The notes: generated by a model from the sequence alone, not told the origin. Counted from the stretch's first letter, positions 1 to 9,050 are shown. The stretch: DNA of 64,000 nucleotides from Pseudoalteromonas shioyasakiensis (GCF_019134595.1 NZ_CP077770.1:3592501-3656500), one strand, 5' to 3'. Translations and numbers: made by a program.

Positions 1-805
1 GACCAACTCCCGCTGAAATCAACACGACAGGCGAGTCGATTTCGCGAAGCACAAAGTCGCCTGCAGGTGGGTAAATTTCTACCTCATCCCCCTCAGTTAA
101 GCTGTGTAGATAGTTAGATACCAAGCCTTCTTTTTTAACGCTAATACGGTAATTGCGGCCATTACTTTGCTGCGATAAAGAGTATTGCCTAACTTGCGTT
201 AAATCACTGTTTGCAGGCGTTACTTTAATCCCTAAATATTGGCCCGGTAAATACGCCACAACAGGCTTTGCATCGGCAGGCGTTAATGTGAAACTACAAA
301 TTTGCGATGACTCCATACGTTTTTCTGTAATAGTGACAGTACGGGTACCAAACCAGCCTCCCGGTGCCTTTTTGGTTTTTTGATATAACGACATCTCCTC
401 GTTAATACATACATCTGCTAATAATGAATAGGCTTCACGCCATGCATACTCGACCTCAGGGGTAAATTGTTCAGGCAATAACTCTTTTAAAGTCGCAATT
501 AAGTGTCCACCTACAATAGGATAATGCTCTGGCAAAATATGGTAACTGGTGTGTTTATGATTAATGCGCGCAAGCGCACCTTTTAACACTGCCAAGTTAT
601 CAATATTTGCCGCGTAGGCAGCTAAGGCATTAAATAGCGCAAATTGCTGAGAGCCCGATTGCTGGTGTGTCATATTAAAAATATTTTTAAGCTCTGGGTT
701 GTAGCTAAACATACGATCATAAAAATACTCAGTCACTTGAGGGCCTGCTTGTGCAAGTAAAGGCAAAGTACTTTTAACAATCTGGATCGTTTTTTCAGAT
801 AACAT
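1..805 (-). CDS. hmp: Flavohemoprotein Hmp (nitric oxide dioxygenase), 3' end outside window
   Basis: The minus-strand reading frame starts at the ATG at 805 and stays open to the window edge, so about 268 residues are visible and the C-terminal NAD-binding part is missing. The N-terminus (MLSEKTIQIVKSTLPLL) and the following globin segment, with FNMTHQ and INHKHTSYHI, are typical of flavohaemoglobins. A ferredoxin-reductase FAD domain follows (RQYSLSQQ, GDFVL). Hmp oxidises NO to nitrate with O2 and NAD(P)H in the cytoplasm. An AGGA ribosome site lies about 8 nt before the ATG. The gene begins 20 bp after nnrS ends, so the two are probably co-transcribed from the sigma-54 promoter at 2091-2106. 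The truncation is only the window boundary, not a lesion. Confidence 0.95.
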   Translation of the reverse strand, partial: MLSEKTIQIVKSTLPLLAQAGPQVTEYFYDRMFSYNPELKNIFNMTHQQSGSQQFALFNALAAYAANIDNLAVLKGALARINHKHTSYHILPEHYPIVGGHLIATLKELLPEQFTPEVEYAWREAYSLLADVCINEEMSLYQKTKKAPGGWFGTRTVTITEKRMESSQICSFTLTPADAKPVVAYLPGQYLGIKVTPANSDLTQVRQYSLSQQSNGRNYRISVKKEGLVSNYLHSLTEGDEVEIYPPAGDFVLREIDSPVVLISAGVG

Positions 806-825
806 AGTTTTTCCTATTGGAGAGA

Positions 826-2058
826 TTAACCGCGGCGACCATCAACACGACGATTCACTAAGATGGGCGCACAATGAAATAAAAATAAGCTAAAGCCAGC
901 AACCCACAGCAACGCACTTAACTGCCATGCAAGGTGATGACCTAAGTAAACGGGAAGTAACGAGCGTACAATGGCAGCTAACGCAATGAGTACAAATGCC
1001 AAACTAATGTATGCAGGGGCTTGTAATGCGCGCCCTGTGTGACCGTGAGAGACACGTACCATCATGGCGATGATCATCACACCGATGGTGCCAACAGTGA
1101 TCAAATGAAGCGCATCTTTGAATAAGATAATAGAGCTGAAATAACTGAGCGCGATAAGTATTAAACCAACCGATAAAGCCCAATAAGCTACGTGTAATGA
1201 CCATAGCAAAGACACTTTTAAAATCCCTTTATGCCACCACAAAACACACCGAGCCCCATGTAAACAGGCAAGCCAAGCAAAGATCCAGCCGGTACTCATT
1301 GCGCTAAAAAATAGCTGACTCATAAAAAACCACGCAATGGCGAAAAATGAGCTAACAACGACTAATTTATCAAGTTTGGGGGTGCTAACTTGTTCACTTA
1401 AATTAAGACCGCGTGCGGTAAAAAATGGCACAACTCGCCCAGCGACAACACCAACTAGCAGTGTCATGATAAGTACAGCGGTATCAACAACCCCCAGTGC
1501 CAGCGACATTTTATTAAGTACAACTAAGCTCAAAAAAATCACATTGAGTGCACAGAGCAAAGATGCGATGACAACAAATAAGTAGTTATGGCTGCTTTTC
1601 GCCTGTATCAGCATGTCAGCTAAAATAATAATTCCAGCTAGCCACCAAACGAGTTGTAATGCACTAACGATATATAGGTTAAGCTGCTCGAACCCTGCAA
1701 TATCAATAAAAAAACTAAGCCGTGCAGCAAGCCAAATCATGCTCAGCAAACAAAGCTTAATACCACTTACACTCGGCACACCTGTCCAAGTTTGTGCGGC
1801 GGTGAGCAAAAATCCCATAGCAACCACGCCTGCAAAACCAAACAGCATTTCATGAGCATGCCAAAGCGTTGCGGGCATTGTTAGGTGCCACTGTGCATAG
1901 CCCGCTAAGATTAAAAACCAGTAACTCATAGCAAATACAGCTAAGGCACCTGCCGCCAAGAAAAAAGGCCGAAATGCTAATGCCCATAGCGGCCACTGGC
2001 TGAGTTGATAAAATTTGATCTTAGTTGGCATAGGTTCAGTTAAATTAATGACTTTCAT
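826..2058 (-). CDS. nnrS: NnrS family haem/copper membrane protein
   Basis: This 410-residue protein is almost entirely hydrophobic, with about 12 predicted membrane segments, as in the NnrS family. Conserved features include FRPFFLAAG near the N-terminus, the motif LWHAHEMLFGF, GRVVPFFTARG in the middle, and MMVRVSHGHTGR towards the C-terminus; the histidines probably bind haem or copper. NnrS proteins occur in NO-responsive regulons and ease nitrosative stress, but their exact chemistry is not settled. The gene is divergent from norR and is followed 20 bp later by hmp. A -24/-12 promoter lies about 33 bp upstream of its start. A later Met (residue 10) is an alternative start. Confidence 0.9.
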   Translation of the reverse strand: MKVINLTEPMPTKIKFYQLSQWPLWALAFRPFFLAAGALAVFAMSYWFLILAGYAQWHLTMPATLWHAHEMLFGFAGVVAMGFLLTAAQTWTGVPSVSGIKLCLLSMIWLAARLSFFIDIAGFEQLNLYIVSALQLVWWLAGIIILADMLIQAKSSHNYLFVVIASLLCALNVIFLSLVVLNKMSLALGVVDTAVLIMTLLVGVVAGRVVPFFTARGLNLSEQVSTPKLDKLVVVSSFFAIAWFFMSQLFFSAMSTGWIFAWLACLHGARCVLWWHKGILKVSLLWSLHVAYWALSVGLILIALSYFSSIILFKDALHLITVGTIGVMIIAMMVRVSHGHTGRALQAPAYISLAFVLIALAAIVRSLLPVYLGHHLAWQLSALLWVAGFSLFLFHCAPILVNRRVDGRRG

Positions 2059-2090
2059 TCGTGCTCTCAGCGTTTAATTTCACCTGCTAT

Positions 2091-2106
2091 TGCACAGTTC
2101 GAGCCA
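2091..2106 (-). promoter_or_regulatory. Sigma-54 (-24/-12) promoter of nnrS-hmp
   Basis: Read on the minus strand the sequence is TGGCTCGAACTGTGCA. This keeps the invariant GG-N10-GC spacing and matches the consensus TGGCACG-N4-TTGCA at all but two specified positions. It lies about 33 bp before the nnrS ATG, with NorR-type boxes 55-110 bp further upstream, as expected for an enhancer-dependent promoter. Confidence 0.8.
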
Positions 2107-2159
2107 GAAATAAAAACCATTAAATATCAATGCATTAATTTTAAACACTTGATAAAAAA

Positions 2160-2170
2160 GTCAAAATGAC
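2160..2170. promoter_or_regulatory. NorR-type enhancer box 1
   Basis: GTCAAAATGAC fits the GT-N7-AC core described for NorR enhancer sites and is a near-palindrome (GTCA...TGAC). It lies upstream of the sigma-54 promoter of nnrS and about 45 bp before the norR start. Identification is by motif and context only. Confidence 0.65.
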
Positions 2171-2203
2171 ACACCATTAAAAACATCAATAAAACACATT
2201 CAG

Positions 2204-2214
2204 GTCAAATTGAC
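2204..2214. promoter_or_regulatory. NorR-type enhancer box 2, abutting the norR start codon
   Basis: GTCAAATTGAC is a second GT-N7-AC element, 44 bp from the first (about four helical turns, same face). It ends at the base before the norR ATG at 2215, so a bound NorR could also block its own expression. The better-known norVW enhancer of E. coli has three sites; only two are visible here. Confidence 0.65.
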
Positions 2215-3777
2215 ATGACGTTCAAAAAATCCCTTCTTGATGTTGCACTTGCACTTACCAAAGCAAGCAGTGTTGATCATAATTTCAGTTATTTATTGAG
2301 TTGCATTAATGATTGGCTTGAATGTGATGCAGTGGCCTTATTATTGAAACAAGGTGATGTATTAAAGCCCGTAGCCCTTCATGGATTGTCGGACGATACG
2401 TTAGGAAGACGCTTTAAAATAGCGGAGCATCCGCGTTTATTTGAAATATGCCGTGGCAGTGAGCCGCTAAAATTTGCCAAAGATTGTGGCCTACCCGACC
2501 CCTACGATGGTTTATTACAAAGCCAGCATGGCGACTTTCCTGTTCATGCCTGCATGGGTGTGCCGCTGCAGAGCAGCAAAAACAACAACGAACTATTGGG
2601 TGTTTTAACCTTTGATAGTTTAGATGAACATGCCTTTGACTCTTTATCAATGAACGAGCTCAATCAACTAAAACAGCTAGCAGCAGGTTATGTTGAGCAA
2701 GCCTTAACCTTGCAGCACTTTAGGCAACATGCACAGCACAGCCATCAAGTTGCGCAGCAGCTTAACCTTGAGGCACTAACACGAGAAGGTGTCGAAATTA
2801 TTGGTAATAGCCAAGCAATACTGACCCTTAAAAATGATATTCAACTGGTGGCTGCCTCAGAATTTAGCGTATTGATACAAGGCGATACAGGCGTCGGTAA
2901 AGAACTCGTTGCCCGCAATATCCATTTAAACTCAAAACGCCGCGACATGCCGTTGATCCACTTAAACTGCGCATCGTTACCAGAGAACTTAGCCGAAAGT
3001 GAATTTTTTGGTCACAGTAAAGGCGCATTTACTGGCGCACATACTGCGCGCCAGGGTAAGTTTCAACTCGCCGATGGTGGTACCCTGTTTTTAGATGAAA
3101 TCGGCGAGCTTCCGCTTGCTATGCAAAGTAAGCTATTGCGGGTATTACAAAGTGGTGAAGTACAAACGGTGGGGGAAGATCAAAGCCGTTATGTTGATGT
3201 CAGAGTGATTGCAGCAACCAACCGCGATTTAAAACAAGAAGTCGCTGCGGGGCGCTTTCGTGCAGACCTTTATCACCGCTTAAGCGTTTACCCATTGCAT
3301 GTTGCACCACTAAAAGAGCGCGATAACGATGTTATTTTATTGGCAGGCTTTTTTATTGAGCAAACATCTAAAAAACTAGGGATTAAACAACTTAAGCTAA
3401 GTAGCGATACACAATTACTGCTGCGCCAATATGATTGGCCAGGCAATGTGAGAGAGCTTGAACATGTGATCAGCCGCGCAGCACTCAAAGCCAAGCAGCA
3501 ACAATGGCAACAAAGCATTGTCACTATTGAGCCTGAGCATTGTGATATTGCTAAAACAGCGGTTGCAACACCAAGCCCAATTGCTGTTAACGAACAAAAA
3601 GCTACTCGCTTATCGCTGAAAGAGGCAACTGACGCTTTTAGTTATCAATTGATTATGCAACAACTTGAACTACATAACCTAAACTGGGCTGCCACAGCAC
3701 GTAGCTTAAGTGTTGATAGAGCTAACCTTGTGCGCCTAGCCAAACGGCTAGGCATTAGCGTTAAAAAGTCTGTTTAA
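2215..3777 (+). CDS. norR: Nitric oxide-responsive sigma-54 activator NorR
   Basis: The 520-residue protein has the three-part NorR layout. An N-terminal GAF domain (about 20-165) carries LPDPYD (93-98), Cys113 in HACMG and Asp134, matching the region that holds the mononuclear iron NO sensor in E. coli NorR. The AAA+ domain (about 190-430) has Walker A GDTGVGKE at 223-230, the sigma-54 contact loop GAFTGA at 270-275 and Walker B LFLDEI at 291-296. A Fis-type helix-turn-helix lies at the C-terminus (NWAATARSLSVDRANLVRLA). It is divergent from nnrS-hmp, its presumed targets, and its last 4 bp overlap the convergent LysR gene. Confidence 0.95.
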   Translation: MTFKKSLLDVALALTKASSVDHNFSYLLSCINDWLECDAVALLLKQGDVLKPVALHGLSDDTLGRRFKIAEHPRLFEICRGSEPLKFAKDCGLPDPYDGLLQSQHGDFPVHACMGVPLQSSKNNNELLGVLTFDSLDEHAFDSLSMNELNQLKQLAAGYVEQALTLQHFRQHAQHSHQVAQQLNLEALTREGVEIIGNSQAILTLKNDIQLVAASEFSVLIQGDTGVGKELVARNIHLNSKRRDMPLIHLNCASLPENLAESEFFGHSKGAFTGAHTARQGKFQLADGGTLFLDEIGELPLAMQSKLLRVLQSGEVQTVGEDQSRYVDVRVIAATNRDLKQEVAAGRFRADLYHRLSVYPLHVAPLKERDNDVILLAGFFIEQTSKKLGIKQLKLSSDTQLLLRQYDWPGNVRELEHVISRAALKAKQQQWQQSIVTIEPEHCDIAKTAVATPSPIAVNEQKATRLSLKEATDAFSYQLIMQQLELHNLNWAATARSLSVDRANLVRLAKRLGISVKKSV

Positions 3778-4667
3778 GCTTTTAAATCTTTAAAGTAGGC
3801 TTTTAAAAGCTGACTAAATGCTTGTACTTTGGCTGTGCGATGCACCAAGTGATGCGTTACCAGCCAAAGATCCGTTGGCCAGTTTAGTTCTTTAGGAAGC
3901 ACTGGCAGCAGTTCAGGGTATTGGCTTGCCACTTCATGCTGTAAACCACCAATTCCTAAGCCTCTCACAATCGCCCTTGTTGCTTCTGATGTTTCAGACA
4001 CCCGTAACTTAATTTGCGAAGGTTCAATATGTTGATCTACCCATGCAAAATAAGGCACTTTACCGTTGTAGCCAGCCACCCCAGAAACAAAACTATGCTG
4101 TTGCAACTGCTCAATACTCTTTGGCATGCCATACTTTTCAATATAACTTTTAGAGGCATAAAACCCTGACGAAAGTTCAGCTAAATGCTGGGCAATATAG
4201 TCGCCTTCATCAGGCCGAGGACCCGCTCGCACAGCAATGTGCGCCTGACCGTGATCAAGGCGTAAACGGTTTTGATCAAGAATAACTTCGAGCTGCACTT
4301 GCGGGTGCAGACTTTGAAACTGTTCGCAGACATCACTAAGCACATCAATAAAACCACTAACCGTAGTTAATAATAAACTGCCTCGTAGTTGGCTATCAGC
4401 GGCAATAATATCGTTGTGAAGTTTTTCAAGTTCAGCGTTAATCGATTTTGCAGTCGCAAACAACTTAGCGCCTATTTCTGTCACTGTATAGCCACGGGCA
4501 TGGCGGTGGAATAACCGCGCATCTAGGTTATCTTCTAAATTATTGATTCTTCTAAGCACTGTGCTGTGGTGAACACCTAACGATTCGGCAGCAGCGGTTA
4601 ACGTGCCGAGCCTTGCCACCTCATAAGCGACTTTTACATCTTGCCAATCATCAAATTGAATCGCCAT
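3774..4667 (-). CDS. LysR-family transcriptional regulator
   Basis: A 297-residue LysR-type regulator. The N-terminal winged helix-turn-helix is clear (VARLGTLTAAAESLGVHHST, then VLRRINNLEDNLDARLFHR) and is followed by a substrate-binding-like effector domain. I chose the ATG at 4667 because an AAGGAG ribosome site sits 5 nt upstream; an upstream in-frame start would add nine poorly fitting residues. It is divergent from the FMN reductase gene at 4798, the usual arrangement for a regulator and its target. The intergenic palindrome at 4680-4695 is a candidate operator. The effector is unknown. The 3' end overlaps norR by 4 bp in convergent orientation. Confidence 0.88.
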   Translation of the reverse strand: MAIQFDDWQDVKVAYEVARLGTLTAAAESLGVHHSTVLRRINNLEDNLDARLFHRHARGYTVTEIGAKLFATAKSINAELEKLHNDIIAADSQLRGSLLLTTVSGFIDVLSDVCEQFQSLHPQVQLEVILDQNRLRLDHGQAHIAVRAGPRPDEGDYIAQHLAELSSGFYASKSYIEKYGMPKSIEQLQQHSFVSGVAGYNGKVPYFAWVDQHIEPSQIKLRVSETSEATRAIVRGLGIGGLQHEVASQYPELLPVLPKELNWPTDLWLVTHHLVHRTAKVQAFSQLLKAYFKDLKA

Positions 4668-4679
4668 AACGGCTCCTTG

Positions 4680-4695
4680 TGTGCATATACGCACA
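4680..4695. promoter_or_regulatory. Palindromic candidate operator between LysR gene and FMN reductase
   Basis: TGTGCATATACGCACA is palindromic at 14 of 16 positions and lies 13 bp upstream of the LysR gene start. Its even-numbered symmetry does not give a textbook T-N11-A LysR box, so the bound protein is unproven; autoregulation is the simplest reading. Confidence 0.4.
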
Positions 4696-4797
4696 TAAGT
4701 TTTGCGTTTATTTGGCTTTTCTGCAAGCTGTTTTTTGCTACAGTGAGTATATCAACAGTGAACAGAACAACAGTGAAGCTTAAAAAAGGAAGCCATC

Positions 4798-5367
4798 ATG
4801 ACAGCACCAAAAATTATTGCCCTAGCAGGCAGCCTACGTAAAGACAGCTTTAATCAAAAACTGATTAATGAAGCTGCACGCTTCGCCCTCGAAAGTGGTG
4901 CTGAAGTAGAAGTGATTAAATTAAGTGATTTAGACTTACCTTTATTTGATGAAGATATTGAAGCACAAGGCACACCTGCTGGCGCACAATTATTAAAAGA
5001 TAAGCTTCGCGCTGCTGACGGCATTTTATTAGCAAGCCCAGAATATAACGGCTCAATTACAGCGCCACTTAAAAACGCAATCGATTGGGCATCTCGTACA
5101 GAGCAAGGCGCAGTACCTGCATTTCGTAATAAAGTAACTGCACTTTATGCATCTTCACCGGGTGGTTTAGGTGGCTTACGTGGTTTAAATCACGTGCGTG
5201 ATATTTTATCGGGTATTGGTAGTTTAGTACTTGCAGATCAACTTGCAGTGCCTGCTATCCACACTAAATTAGATGAGCAAGGCCGCATCAGCGATGCTGA
5301 TACAGCCGAGCAAGTTGCCAGCCTTGCCCAGCAACTTGTGAGCGTAGCGAGCAAATTAAATAAATAA
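4798..5367 (+). CDS. NADPH-dependent FMN reductase (chromate/quinone reductase type)
   Basis: A 189-residue flavodoxin-fold protein. The phosphate-binding loop GSLRKDSFNQKL (11-22), the SPEYNGS motif (about 80-86) and GGLGGLRGL (about 122-130) are hallmarks of the ChrR/YieF/azoreductase-like FMN reductase family. These soluble enzymes reduce quinones, chromate or flavins with NAD(P)H, often as oxidative-stress protection; the natural substrate here cannot be inferred. An AGGA ribosome site precedes the ATG. Divergence from a LysR gene suggests that regulator controls it. Confidence 0.88.
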   Translation: MTAPKIIALAGSLRKDSFNQKLINEAARFALESGAEVEVIKLSDLDLPLFDEDIEAQGTPAGAQLLKDKLRAADGILLASPEYNGSITAPLKNAIDWASRTEQGAVPAFRNKVTALYASSPGGLGGLRGLNHVRDILSGIGSLVLADQLAVPAIHTKLDEQGRISDADTAEQVASLAQQLVSVASKLNK

Positions 5368-5380
5368 TTGCTAGCCTAGT

Positions 5381-5429
5381 TTTATCGCTACTAACTTAGC
5401 TTTGTCGCTGCTAGCTTAGCAGCGATAAA
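5381..5429. repeat. Nested inverted repeats at a convergent gene end
   Basis: TCGCTGCTA (5405-5413) and TAGCAGCGA (5417-5425) form a perfect 9-bp stem with a 3-nt loop. An outer pair, TTTATCGCT (5381-5389) and AGCGATAAA (5421-5429), could form an alternative stem. Part lies inside the last codons of the TerB-like gene. No T-run follows on either strand, so it is not a standard intrinsic terminator. Confidence 0.5.
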
Positions 5430-5840
5430 GTCTTCATGAGTTACATACAGTAAGCTTGCGACGCGGCGAATAACCATTTCTTCATGCTTATCTAAATTGC
5501 CATCTGCGTAGGCTAAACGCCACAACAGCTCGATGATTTCAATACGCTGCTCGGCACTGCACTGGGCATTAACTTGTTTTGAGAACTGAAAATAATCTAT
5601 TGCATCATCTAAGCTTTGCGATGCACTTGCAACTAACTCTTGAACCTCTTCCTCGTTGAGCGAGAAATACTTCTTTAAGGTCTCATTCAGGGTCTGTTGC
5701 TCATCATCTTGTAACTCATTATCTGCACGCATAACCTCAATTAATAACGCAGCAACGGCGGTTTTTAGGTCATGCTCAGCAATGTTAGATTGGGTATCAT
5801 TCAGCGCTGAAAACAGCTGTTTAATTTTATTGAGCATCAC
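5391..5840 (-). CDS. TerB-like cytosolic protein
   Basis: A 149-residue all-helical protein resembling the TerB/DjlA-N family: VAALLIEVMRADNELQDDEQQTL in the N-terminal half and LLWRLAYADGNLDKHEEMVIR in the C-terminal half are the two acidic helix-pair motifs typical of TerB-like domains (proposed metal-binding sites). No signal peptide or membrane segment is visible. It is a single gene convergent with the FMN reductase, and no other ter genes are nearby, so a role in tellurite resistance should not be assumed. Confidence 0.75.
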   Translation of the reverse strand: MMLNKIKQLFSALNDTQSNIAEHDLKTAVAALLIEVMRADNELQDDEQQTLNETLKKYFSLNEEEVQELVASASQSLDDAIDYFQFSKQVNAQCSAEQRIEIIELLWRLAYADGNLDKHEEMVIRRVASLLYVTHEDFIAAKLAATKLS

Positions 5841-5964
5841 ATTTTCCCTTTTTGGGTGTTAGACTACATGTAAGACGTAACGTTACCTTAGTTTGACTAT
5901 GGATGCTAATTCAGGTTCAACATCTCGATGAAACAAGGTATTAATCACATGGAGTTAAGTGTTT

Positions 5965-6330
5965 ATGAGTGAAGTGAGAAGTACACTAGCACTATTAATC
6001 AGCGCCGTTTTAATGTTAGCGGGGTGCAGTAATGCGCAGGCAGCAAAAGGCGAAACCGAAAAGCTCTATGACTTCGACGAAAAAGTCCACTACTACCAAA
6101 CTAAATTGGCCGATGGCCGCTACCACCTCGAAATTCAGTCTGACGACTACAAGCACTTTCGCAATCAAAGCGTATTCTTGCTGCGCCATGCAAGTCGCTT
6201 ATGTAGAGACAAACCATTTATGCTAAGAGTGACTGATGGGGTGCAGGAGTATGAACGTTTTCCAACTAAACCACGCGCCTATCAGCCACCTTTAACGGTT
6301 GTTTTACAGTGTGAAGACGAAGCTAAATAG
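5965..6330 (+). CDS. Small hypothetical lipoprotein
   Basis: I do not recognise this 121-residue protein. It begins with a short charged segment, a hydrophobic helix and a lipobox (MLAGC), so it is probably lipid-anchored and exported. The mature part is polar with two further cysteines (SRLCRDKPF and VLQCEDE) that could form a disulphide. I prefer the ATG at 5965; a GTG at 5959 is closer to the GGAG ribosome site and would add two residues. It is convergent with the secreted-protein gene at 6333, leaving only 2 bp between them. Confidence 0.7.
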   Translation: MSEVRSTLALLISAVLMLAGCSNAQAAKGETEKLYDFDEKVHYYQTKLADGRYHLEIQSDDYKHFRNQSVFLLRHASRLCRDKPFMLRVTDGVQEYERFPTKPRAYQPPLTVVLQCEDEAK

Positions 6331-6332
6331 TA

Positions 6333-6926
6333 CTAGTCTTCATATCCCCACGGCGCGCTTGGCGGCGTGATAGGTTTAGTTAAGTCAAAATCAACACGAA
6401 ATTCACGCCCTTCACGCACTAAGCGATACGTAAATTGCTTAGGATAAATATACATTTGCCACGTGTTACCCATTGATTGGGGAATACCTTGGCTCACAAA
6501 CAACTCTTTTGAATACTGATCAGCCGGGAACGACTGCGCGTTAGCAAAACCCGCATCAAGAGTATGGCCACCATACATGGTTGATTTATCATCGCTGCCA
6601 TCTTTATGACGATGGTCATGCTTTAAACTCAAACCACTGCCCGTTTTTGTGATGATCCAAGTACGAGATGCATCATCACCTACATGAAATGGCACTTGTA
6701 ACTCACGCTCGTTACAACGACGTACATGCATTACTAACTTTTTGCCCGCAAACGAGCTCGGGCCAGCAGCGTTATCAACGCTCACTTTACCTTCGTAAGC
6801 TTTACCGCAATGGGCAGCAATATTATCAAAAAAGCCATCATGGCTTGGAATTGACACTAATGGTGCCGGTCGTGCAGCCGCTACTGATGATGCTGCCACG
6901 AGCATCGATGCCACTAAATATTTCAT
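6333..6926 (-). CDS. Hypothetical secreted protein
   Basis: A 197-residue protein with a Sec signal peptide (MKYLVASMLVAASSVAAA, cleavage likely after Ala18-Arg or nearby). The mature part contains HCGKAYEGKV, VRRCNERELQVPFHVGDDASRTW and a His/Asp-rich segment LKHDHRHKDGSDD that could bind metal, then MYGGHTLD. The pair of cysteines (in HCGKAY and RRCNE) may form a disulphide. The family occurs as a conserved uncharacterised protein in related marine bacteria as far as I recall; I assign no function. It stands alone, upstream of the leu terminator. Confidence 0.7.
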   Translation of the reverse strand: MKYLVASMLVAASSVAAARPAPLVSIPSHDGFFDNIAAHCGKAYEGKVSVDNAAGPSSFAGKKLVMHVRRCNERELQVPFHVGDDASRTWIITKTGSGLSLKHDHRHKDGSDDKSTMYGGHTLDAGFANAQSFPADQYSKELFVSQGIPQSMGNTWQMYIYPKQFTYRLVREGREFRVDFDLTKPITPPSAPWGYED

Positions 6927-7002
6927 GGTGTGTTCCCTAAATAAAATTTCAGTCTAGGCTAATGGTTTAAAGGCCATAAAGAAAACAATTACGATAAATA
7001 AC

Positions 7003-7029
7003 AAAAAAACGCGGCCTTGGCCGCGTTTA
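7003..7029 (-). terminator. Intrinsic terminator of the leuABCD operon
   Basis: On the minus strand AAACGCGGCC and GGCCGCGTTT form a GC-rich stem with a two-base loop, followed by a run of T residues, 22 bp after the leuD stop codon. Confidence 0.9.
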
Positions 7030-7050
7030 GGTTCACATGGAAAAACCAGG

Positions 7051-7650
7051 TTATTGCCAAGGGCGTTCTACTGCTAGTTGCTGCTCAAAGGCATCAATTT
7101 GGCTGTTAAGTGTTTCAGTCACACCGATAAAGTCTAAGCCACTTAATAAACGCTCTTTAATATCATGGCGAATATCAAAGTGAATAGTGTCAAACTTATC
7201 GCTACGAAGCTGTTGGTTTTCTAAATCAACTTCAATGTGAATATCATCATGCTGTTCACTCAGCACAAATAATTGCTCAAGTGTTTCTGCTGGTAATGCG
7301 ATAGCAAGCATTTGGTTATTGCCGCAGTTATTAAAGAAAATATCGGCAAAACTTTCCGCTAAGATAACTTCAAAACCATATTGCTTTAATGCCCATGGCG
7401 CATGCTCACGCGATGAACCACAACCAAAATTGTCGCGAGTTAAAAGAATTTGCGCACCTTGGTAACAAGGGCGGTTCAAAATAAACTCAGGGTTTGGCTC
7501 GCCGTTATCTAAATAACGCCAATCGTAAAAAAGCGCCGCATCAAAGCCATCACGGCTTGTCGACGTTAAAAACTGCTTTGGAATAATTTGGTCAGTATCA
7601 ACATTGTTTTTATCTAACGGGGCCATTAAGCCACTAAAAAATACGCTCAT
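7051..7650 (-). CDS. leuD: 3-isopropylmalate dehydratase small subunit
   Basis: A 199-residue LeuD, the swivelling-domain subunit that pairs with LeuC to isomerise 2- to 3-isopropylmalate. Diagnostic segments are LDKNNVDTDQIIPKQFL (13-29) and GCGSSREHAPWAL (about 77-89), the substrate-binding loop of the aconitase family. Length matches the family (about 200). It is the last gene of the leucine operon; its start codon overlaps the leuC stop by one base, implying translational coupling. Confidence 0.97.
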   Translation of the reverse strand: MSVFFSGLMAPLDKNNVDTDQIIPKQFLTSTSRDGFDAALFYDWRYLDNGEPNPEFILNRPCYQGAQILLTRDNFGCGSSREHAPWALKQYGFEVILAESFADIFFNNCGNNQMLAIALPAETLEQLFVLSEQHDDIHIEVDLENQQLRSDKFDTIHFDIRHDIKERLLSGLDFIGVTETLNSQIDAFEQQLAVERPWQ

Positions 7651-9050
7651 TAGGCTTCTCCTCTGATATCAACAAAACGACCATGAATTGCCGCTGCTGC
7701 AGCCATTGCTGGGCTCACTAAGTGAGTGCGACCACCGCGACCTTGGCGTCCTTCAAAGTTACGATTAGAGGTCGACGCACAGCGTTTACCGGCTTCTAAT
7801 CTATCGTCATTCATTGCTAAGCACATTGAACAACCTGGCTCACGCCATTCAAAGCCAGCTGCTTTGAAGATATCTGCAAGGCCTTCGTCTTCAGCTTGTT
7901 TTTTAACAAGGCCAGAACCTGGAACAATCAGTGCTTCAACACCCGCTGCAACCTGCTTACCTTCAACAATTTGCGCGGCAGCACGTAAATCTTCAATTCG
8001 GCTATTTGTACATGAGCCAATAAACACGGTATCAACAGTTGCTGAAGACAATTTATCGCCTGCTGTTAAGCCCATATATTTTAGTGCGCTACGGATTGCA
8101 TCAGCTTTGATTAGATCTGGTTCTTGCTCAGGATCAGGAATGAATTCATCTACGCCAATCACTTGCTCAGGGCTGGTACCCCAAGTAATTTGCGGTTGAA
8201 TATCAGCAGCCTCCAATTCAACAACATGATCAAACTCTGCGCCTTCATCTGTTTTTAGTGTTTGCCAATAGGCAACGGCACTATCAAAGTCAGCACCTTG
8301 TGGTGCAAATGGGCGACCTTTTAAATAATCATAAGTTGTTTGATCTGGTGCGATTAAACCCGCTTTTGCGCCCATTTCAATACTCATATTACAAAGCGTC
8401 ATACGCGCTTCCATAGACAGCGCTTCGATTCCTTCGCCACAAAACTCAGCAACATAGCCTGTACCACCCGCAGTGCCTAATTTACCGATCACTGCCATGA
8501 TTAAATCTTTGGCAGTAACAGTTGGGCGTAGGCGACCATTTATTTGAATTTTTAACGACTTGGCTTTTTTCTGCTGTAGCGTTTGAGTGGCTAGAACATG
8601 CTCAACTTCTGAAGTACCAATACCGTGCGCTAATGCGCCAAATGCACCATGGGTAGAGGTATGGCTGTCACCACACACAATGGTTGTGCCCGGTAAGGTA
8701 ATGCCCTGCTCAGGCCCCATTACATGCACAATACCTTGATTTATTGAGTTTAAATCATAAAGTTGAATACCAAACTCTTTACAGTTTGCATCCAGTGCCA
8801 TTAATTGATTTTTCGACACTTCACTCGCAGCATCTAATGAACGGCTTTTTGTTGAAACGTTATGGTCCATGGTCGCAAAGGTTTTTTCTGGGCAACGTAC
8901 TTTGCGGTTTTTCTCACGTAAACCCGCAAAGGCTTGCGGCGATGTAACTTCATGAACTAGGTGACGGTCGATATAAAGTAAATCGGTTTGATCATTTATG
9001 CTGGCGACTACATGAGCTTGCCAAATTTTATCGTATAAGGTTTGGGCCAC
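7650..9050 (-). CDS. leuC: 3-isopropylmalate dehydratase large subunit
   Basis: A 466-residue aconitase-superfamily enzyme carrying the 4Fe-4S cluster. Cluster cysteines are visible in IGSCTNSR (about residue 350) and in [10 protein letters not shown] (about 410-413), and the motif [14 protein letters not shown] is intact. It works with LeuD in leucine synthesis. It follows leuB by 58 bp and overlaps leuD by one base. Length and motifs are normal. Confidence 0.97.
   Translation of the reverse strand: MAQTLYDKIWQAHVVASINDQTDLLYIDRHLVHEVTSPQAFAGLREKNRKVRCPEKTFATMDHNVSTKSRSLDAASEVSKNQLMALDANCKEFGIQLYDLNSINQGIVHVMGPEQGITLPGTTIVCGDSHTSTHGAFGALAHGIGTSEVEHVLATQTLQQKKAKSLKIQINGRLRPTVTAKDLIMAVIGKLGTAGGTGYVAEFCGEGIEALSMEARMTLCNMSIEMGAKAGLIAPDQTTYDYLKGRPFAPQGADFDSAVAYWQTLKTDEGAEFDHVVELEAADIQPQITWGTSPEQVIGVDEFIPDPEQEPDLIKADAIRSALKYMGLTAGDKLSSATVDTVFIGSCTNSRIEDLRAAAQIVEGKQVAAGVEALIVPGSGLVKKQAEDEGLADIFKAAGFEWREPGCSMCLAMNDDRLEAGKRCASTSNRNFEGRQGRGGRTHLVSPAMAAAAAIHGRFVDIRGEA

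Noticed and set aside
1..805. hmp as a truncated pseudogene
   Set aside because: The frame is intact up to the window edge; the missing end is a boundary effect.
4680..4695. Standard LysR T-N11-A box
   Set aside because: The palindrome is even-centred and does not fit T-N11-A; it is listed only as a generic candidate operator.
5405..5425. Intrinsic terminator between the FMN reductase and TerB-like genes
   Set aside because: The stem is good but lies partly in coding sequence and is followed by no T-run on either strand.
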